From assembly GCF_020497125.1 (NCBI RefSeq), contig NC_059089.1, positions 28,476,282 through 28,540,281 of the forward strand: a stretch of DNA of 64,000 bases. The letters are read 5' to 3'. This DNA comes from Mauremys mutica (lineage: Eukaryota > Chordata > Testudines > Geoemydidae). Both the position numbers and the translations under genes were made by a program. A model generated the notes under the pieces. The model worked only from the letters and a program-made list of their open reading frames with translations, did not search any database and was not told where the DNA came from. This document shows, piece after piece, positions 59,601 through 64,000 of the stretch (position 1 is its first letter; every line of letters starts with the position of its first letter).

Positions 59601-62600
59601 TGGCCTCCTCAGAGAGGTGAATTTCACTGTAGCAGGGTGAATATCACCCACTCCAGCCTACATGAAGCCAGGAAATTCAAGTAGTTTCACAACAAAGCCT
59701 GACCTCATGGGAGGTCCAGCCCAATTCCCTGACCAAAGTGTCTCAGAATAATTCAGACAGGCACCTGAACTTATGAATATTTATCTGAACCTCCAAACCT
59801 TTTGAGGTTTACACACACCTCATCACTTTGGAGCTGTAAACAGTACACAAGCCAGACAGGAAGAAATAGCTGAGTTAGATCAAAGGCCACCAATGTATTT
59901 TCAGTTAGCAGCTATCATTTTTCTCCAAAACATTGTGAAAAGCTCCTATTGGCCAGCCAAAAATGGCCTTTTGCTTAAGGCCCTGTATTGCACAAACCCA
60001 GCAAAAGACCTCACATTTGCCCGGATTCTTTTAAATGTGGGGCTTCTTGTGCAGCTCATAAGGCATTTACTGACAACATATCAATAAATTGTAGATGTGC
60101 TGATTGCTAAAAACTCTTCTCCTGATAATCCCCCAATTACTTTTCATTGCTCCGTCCTCCTCCTCCCCAGATCAGTTTCCTTATAGTGGGTAACATTTAT
60201 TGCAGCCCCTCCTGTTCTCCTACACATCACGTGACATGATAATTATTTTTTGCAGAGCTCCCATTCTAATACCCACCTTTGTAATGGAATCTAAGTTTGA
60301 AATTCAGATGTGTTAATTTTAGGGAGTAGTTGAAACTGGGACAAAACCAATTAACCTTACAAATATTGTTTGTGCCATTAAATATAAATACCTTATTTTG
60401 CTGATACAGGATTACCAGATCTTCAATACTGGAAGAATCTGGACATGCAGTCTGCCCAGAAATGGTTACTTCTTACACAATGTCCTTGCAATCCTTTTTT
60501 ATTGTCTTTTCTGCTCTGGAAAACTCATTTTCCTTTGAGAATTTAATGTGTGGGTTTCAGTGGCAATTGAATAAACCAATAAAGGGTTTGGTTTTTCTAA
60601 ATGTCATGTTGAGTAATGGTGGATCCAATGCTATGATTTAGTTTCTTTCGTCTATTTTTGTTTCATTTAATCTTTAAGTATTAGCTCCAGTAAATTTCTG
60701 CATATTCATCCATCCTGGCATACTTTACATTTTGTCCACCCAAATTTGAAAGTATTTCAAGACTTGGAAGAGACAAAGAGGAACCACTGGGCAGGTCTGG
60801 CATTGCCAGTTATGACCTGCACAAAACATCCAGCCCAGGATTTCTGAAGGAGGCTCTGGATGAATTTGAGGGGCTACAGAATGGTGGCAAGAGGTTTCCA
60901 TTAAAATGGGCAAACCAGTGTCAATAAAGTAGCTGACCTGAACTGCCAGAATCCTGAACCTTACTCCAAAATTCAAACTAAATCCTGCTTTTAAATTTTC
61001 ACATGCTTTGGGATTCCTCGTTTCAGCTGGGAATGAAAGCATCGTGATATCAGTAGAATAAATCTGCTCCCACAAGATTCACAGTGTAATTCCAAACTAA
61101 AGAGATTTCAATTAGTGTTTTAACTGAAGGTGCTCATCTGAACCTGAACGAACCTTACACTAAGAGTCACTAATGAATGCAACCTTATGAAAGGTGAGAT
61201 ACAATATCTTAACAGACAGCAGGGAGTCTGCTTTAATGACAACCCTTTTATCTTCTCAGAATAACTAGGGCATGGCCTCCAGGTATGGAGCAGTGAGGAT
61301 ACGCAGACAGGTTGCTCAGGAAATGCTTGTGGAACATGTAACTCTCCTGTACACATTTAGTAAGAGGTAGGCTATTCAAAGTCCCTAGGCAGGAGGTAAC
61401 TCGGCCATTAGCAGCTTGGGCACTTGCAGCAGAAACACTGGTAGGACCCAAGACTTGGTCAGTAACCACTAGAACTATTCTGGTAATAAAAAGGCAGAAC
61501 GACTGGTGAAAGCAGCAAGCAAGCAGCATAGAATGGAATTCCAGTGAGAAAAAAAGACAATAAGCAAGAACAATAACATGTGGCATGTTTGCACCTCAGA
61601 TAAAATGGTGAGGAACACAAGTGGTAGAAACAGAGTGTCTGGGGATTCGTCTCTGAGTCATTTCTGGCTGAAAATGCAATAGGCCTGTACTTGTTCAGCA
61701 AATAGACACAAGTCCGTAGGTGTCCTTAAACCCACTACTTGCTTGCTCAATGAATCCCAGCTTTGGTAGTAGGGGCAGGATGTCAGTGGAGAAAACTTCC
61801 CCCAGATGATCTGACAAAACATACATTGATTCCCTTCAGGACATGGTGAAGAGCTCTCTCTTTTTGCCTGAGGATTAATTACAGTTAAATCTATGGAGGA
61901 GTTCATGACAGGTGCCATATTTTCTGTATATTGTCCCTGGAACTTGAGATTTGATGGTGGGACCATTTTTATAAATCTATAAAATGTGATGTACTGTAGA
62001 AATACAGAAACACAGAAAGGCAGAAAGGCACAATTAGGGTATATGAGACTGTTCCTATAAAATACAGACTTATATTAAACATCTAATTCTGTACTGTATG
62101 TATTGGCTCCTCTGTTCTTAGCTGCATCCTTGCCTTCACATACTGAACACTGGCATTCCTGCCAATCAAAGCGTTGGGTCTTTATTTCTTTTCTACATCC
62201 AATAAAGAAAAATGGATCTGCTGTATAAATCCTATTGATCTAGCCTCTGAAGCCTCATTTGTGCAAATATTTCAGATTAGAACTTTCATTTCATTATGCA
62301 AGGCAGCCTTGAATAACGTTGCAGGCACGTGTACTACGTCCAGTGATGGTGACGGGGGTCCCTGGATATGGATATTTGTGATGATCTGTCTGAGGTGTTT
62401 GTGGACCCAGCTCTGTGAGCTCATTGATATCGTGGGGTGTCAGGCCCCCGGCGGGCTTGCAGAATGGGGTTTAGTCTGGCAGACACATTTGCAGAGCTTC
62501 AGTAGGGGGCACCCTTGTGTTCTTGAGGAAGAACCAGGCTCCCTTCCACAAGGAAAGTGGGTGATCCGTGCACAGCGGGTCCCTCCCCATATGGCCTGGG

Positions 62601-62944
62601 AAGGCCCAATTGGCCCTTTTTCTCTACCTTGCAAACATTAGTTTTGCCCTCCAAGAGAAGCAAAAACCTGCAGAAGCAGCAAGTTGGTGGCAAGACTGAA
62701 GTGTCCCAGCCCTGGCTGGTTGGGAAAGCTGGGAAATTCACCACTGCTGAGGGGCCCAAAATCTTCACTCTACAAACAGCTACTATCCCTCTATTGATCT
62801 CCTGGGAAACACAACGGTGCTATCTGGGAGCCAGCCCAACCTAGGAGCTCAGCCCGCAACAGCTTGCAGCGCTTCCCTTTTACCTGTCTTGGACATTTCT
62901 CCACTGATTTTAATTAAAGCTTTGTTCAGCCGTGCTCACCTGGA
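59601..62944. other. 3.3 kb of unique sequence, no gene seen
   Basis: No repeat family recognised. The 155-codon plus frame at 62174-62641 and the overlapping minus frames near 61120-61966 are unrecognised. Confidence 0.4.
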
Positions 62945-63022
62945 ACGATGATGTGTGCATGCATGTGCATGTGTGTGTGCGTGTGTATGGGTGCATGCGT
63001 GTGTACGTGTGCATGTATATAT
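62945..63022. repeat. (TG)n / TGCA-rich microsatellite
   Basis: An alternating purine-pyrimidine run of TGTG, TGCA and ATGC words, ending TATATATAG. Potentially Z-DNA forming. Confidence 0.85.
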
Positions 63023-63630
63023 AGTCATATATAATAGGATGGATTTTTTCAAACTCGCCCAGAGCTGATATTCTCTTCTCACCTCCCCTTATGTCTTTGC
63101 ATCCAGGCGATTTTTAAAGTACATCAGCACAAATGCAATTACGATTCTACACAATGAGGTCTCTATTCGTAGGGAATAACTTAGGGATGTTACTGTAACA
63201 TATAAAAGGAACAGAAATGCCGTTAAAGCCTGTAACTAGCAGGAGACAAAGAGAAGCCCTTGCTATTATAACTTAAGTGCTCCCCAAAAACGGGAAAAGC
63301 CAAAACATTAAAAGTAGCAAACCAGACTTTTTCAAGCTGGGAAATTCACCACTTCTGGGAAATTCACCATTTTTCAAGGTAAACATCTAAGATGTTTTTC
63401 TTTAAACTGCAGCTACTCATTTTATGGATAAAGGATTCAGTTCCTACAACTACAGTAGTTTCACACAGCTAGAGATCCTGCTACTGATCTGGAGAAGTGC
63501 CGGCAACAAATAAAAAGAGAGACTTGGAGAGAAAAATAGGAAGAATTGCTTGTAACAGAAAAATCTTCTTTGTAAAGGCAGTCCATAAATAAGAAAGAAG
63601 AGTAGTATTTACAGAGCAGGCTGAATGTAT
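63023..63630. other. Unique sequence, no feature seen
   Basis: gggaaattcaccacttctgg is followed directly by a near-duplicate gggaaattcaccatttttca (63340-63378). Otherwise nothing. Confidence 0.5.
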
Positions 63631-63769
63631 CCAGCTACTAGGATAGCCAAATTTGTTTGGACCCATTCCTGGAGGTTTCATCACATGATATAATCTTTAA
63701 TTCAAGATTAATCTTTAATTCCTGGAGACTTCAGGACAATCCTGGAGGACTGGCAACCCCACCAGCTAC
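63631..63769. mobile_element. Short palindromic hAT-like element (123 bp)
   Basis: The core 63639-63761 starts TAGGATAGCCAA and ends CTGGCAACCCCA, which are imperfectly inverted. Its interior is a palindrome around taatctttaattcaagatta, with ATTCCTGGAGG / ATTCCTGGAGA repeats. An exact 8-bp TSD CCAGCTAC flanks it (63631-63638, 63762-63769). Confidence 0.8.
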
Positions 63770-64000
63770 TTTCTGTTCTTACCCACAGAATAAATACAGG
63801 TGACAAATAATTTTAGTTGAAACTGAAGAACAAATCATTCCATCTTATGGCATGTGCCTACATGACTAGTAAATAATGTAATGCCTCCCTACACCCCCTT
63901 ATGTGGTCTCTCAACACCGAGAGAACCAGCAATGGCATGAGTTCAGTGGCTTCAGGATCAGTCCCAACAGGTTCAGACCCTTCCTTTCTGTGTCACCACC

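Noticed and set aside
62174..62641. 155-codon plus-strand frame
   Set aside because: No recognisable domain. An overlapping minus-strand frame is equally open and no splice context was found.

Overview
The window looks like non-coding, repeat-rich DNA from a reptile nuclear genome, most probably a turtle. There are no bacterial-style operons and no long conserved reading frames. CR1-family LINE fragments are abundant and end in the 3' tails TTCTTATG(TTCTTATG) or ATTCTATGATTCTATGA. There are several ancient MIR-type SINEs, many short hAT-like elements with 8-bp target-site duplications (TSDs), and four copies of a module I associate with turtle Penelope-like retroelements. I recognised the repeat families from memory and from structure visible in the window; no database was searched.

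Layout. 0-6 kb: an AT-rich dispersed repeat, a broken LINE reverse transcriptase on the minus strand, two candidate minus-strand reading frames, a 121-bp hAT-like element and two old CR1 copies. 6-24 kb: mostly unique sequence with two GC-rich hAT-like elements, MIRs and two CR1 3' ends. 24-32.5 kb: a repeat cluster with CR1, an older LINE carrying a nested Penelope-like module, a second Penelope-like family, and a 1.1-kb hAT-like element whose interior is a G-rich minisatellite. 32.5-36 kb: unique. 36.3-39.4 kb: one CR1 copy split in its RT domain by a ~1.16-kb LTR-like insertion. 39.4-41.2 kb: an AT-rich repeat-free block and the best candidate protein-coding exon (minus strand). 41.5-52 kb: CR1, a foldback Penelope-like module, a GC-rich palindromic minisatellite, four more hAT-like elements and a chimeric Penelope-like module. 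54.1-55.0 kb: the only CpG-island-like segment, a plausible promoter. 55-64 kb: MIRs, L2-like tails and otherwise unique sequence.

Genes. No complete gene can be supported. The best exon candidate is 41014-41225 (minus), open across 212 nt and bounded by a plausible acceptor and a GTAAGG donor. The CpG island about 13 kb upstream of it on the same strand could be its promoter, which is inference. The window is therefore best read as intronic or intergenic DNA.

The most interesting signal is a hammerhead-ribozyme-like motif in all four Penelope-like modules. Two divergent families keep the putative stem II with two compensatory base-pair changes. The canonical U of the core is C in every copy and no stem I could be found, so catalytic activity is unproven.
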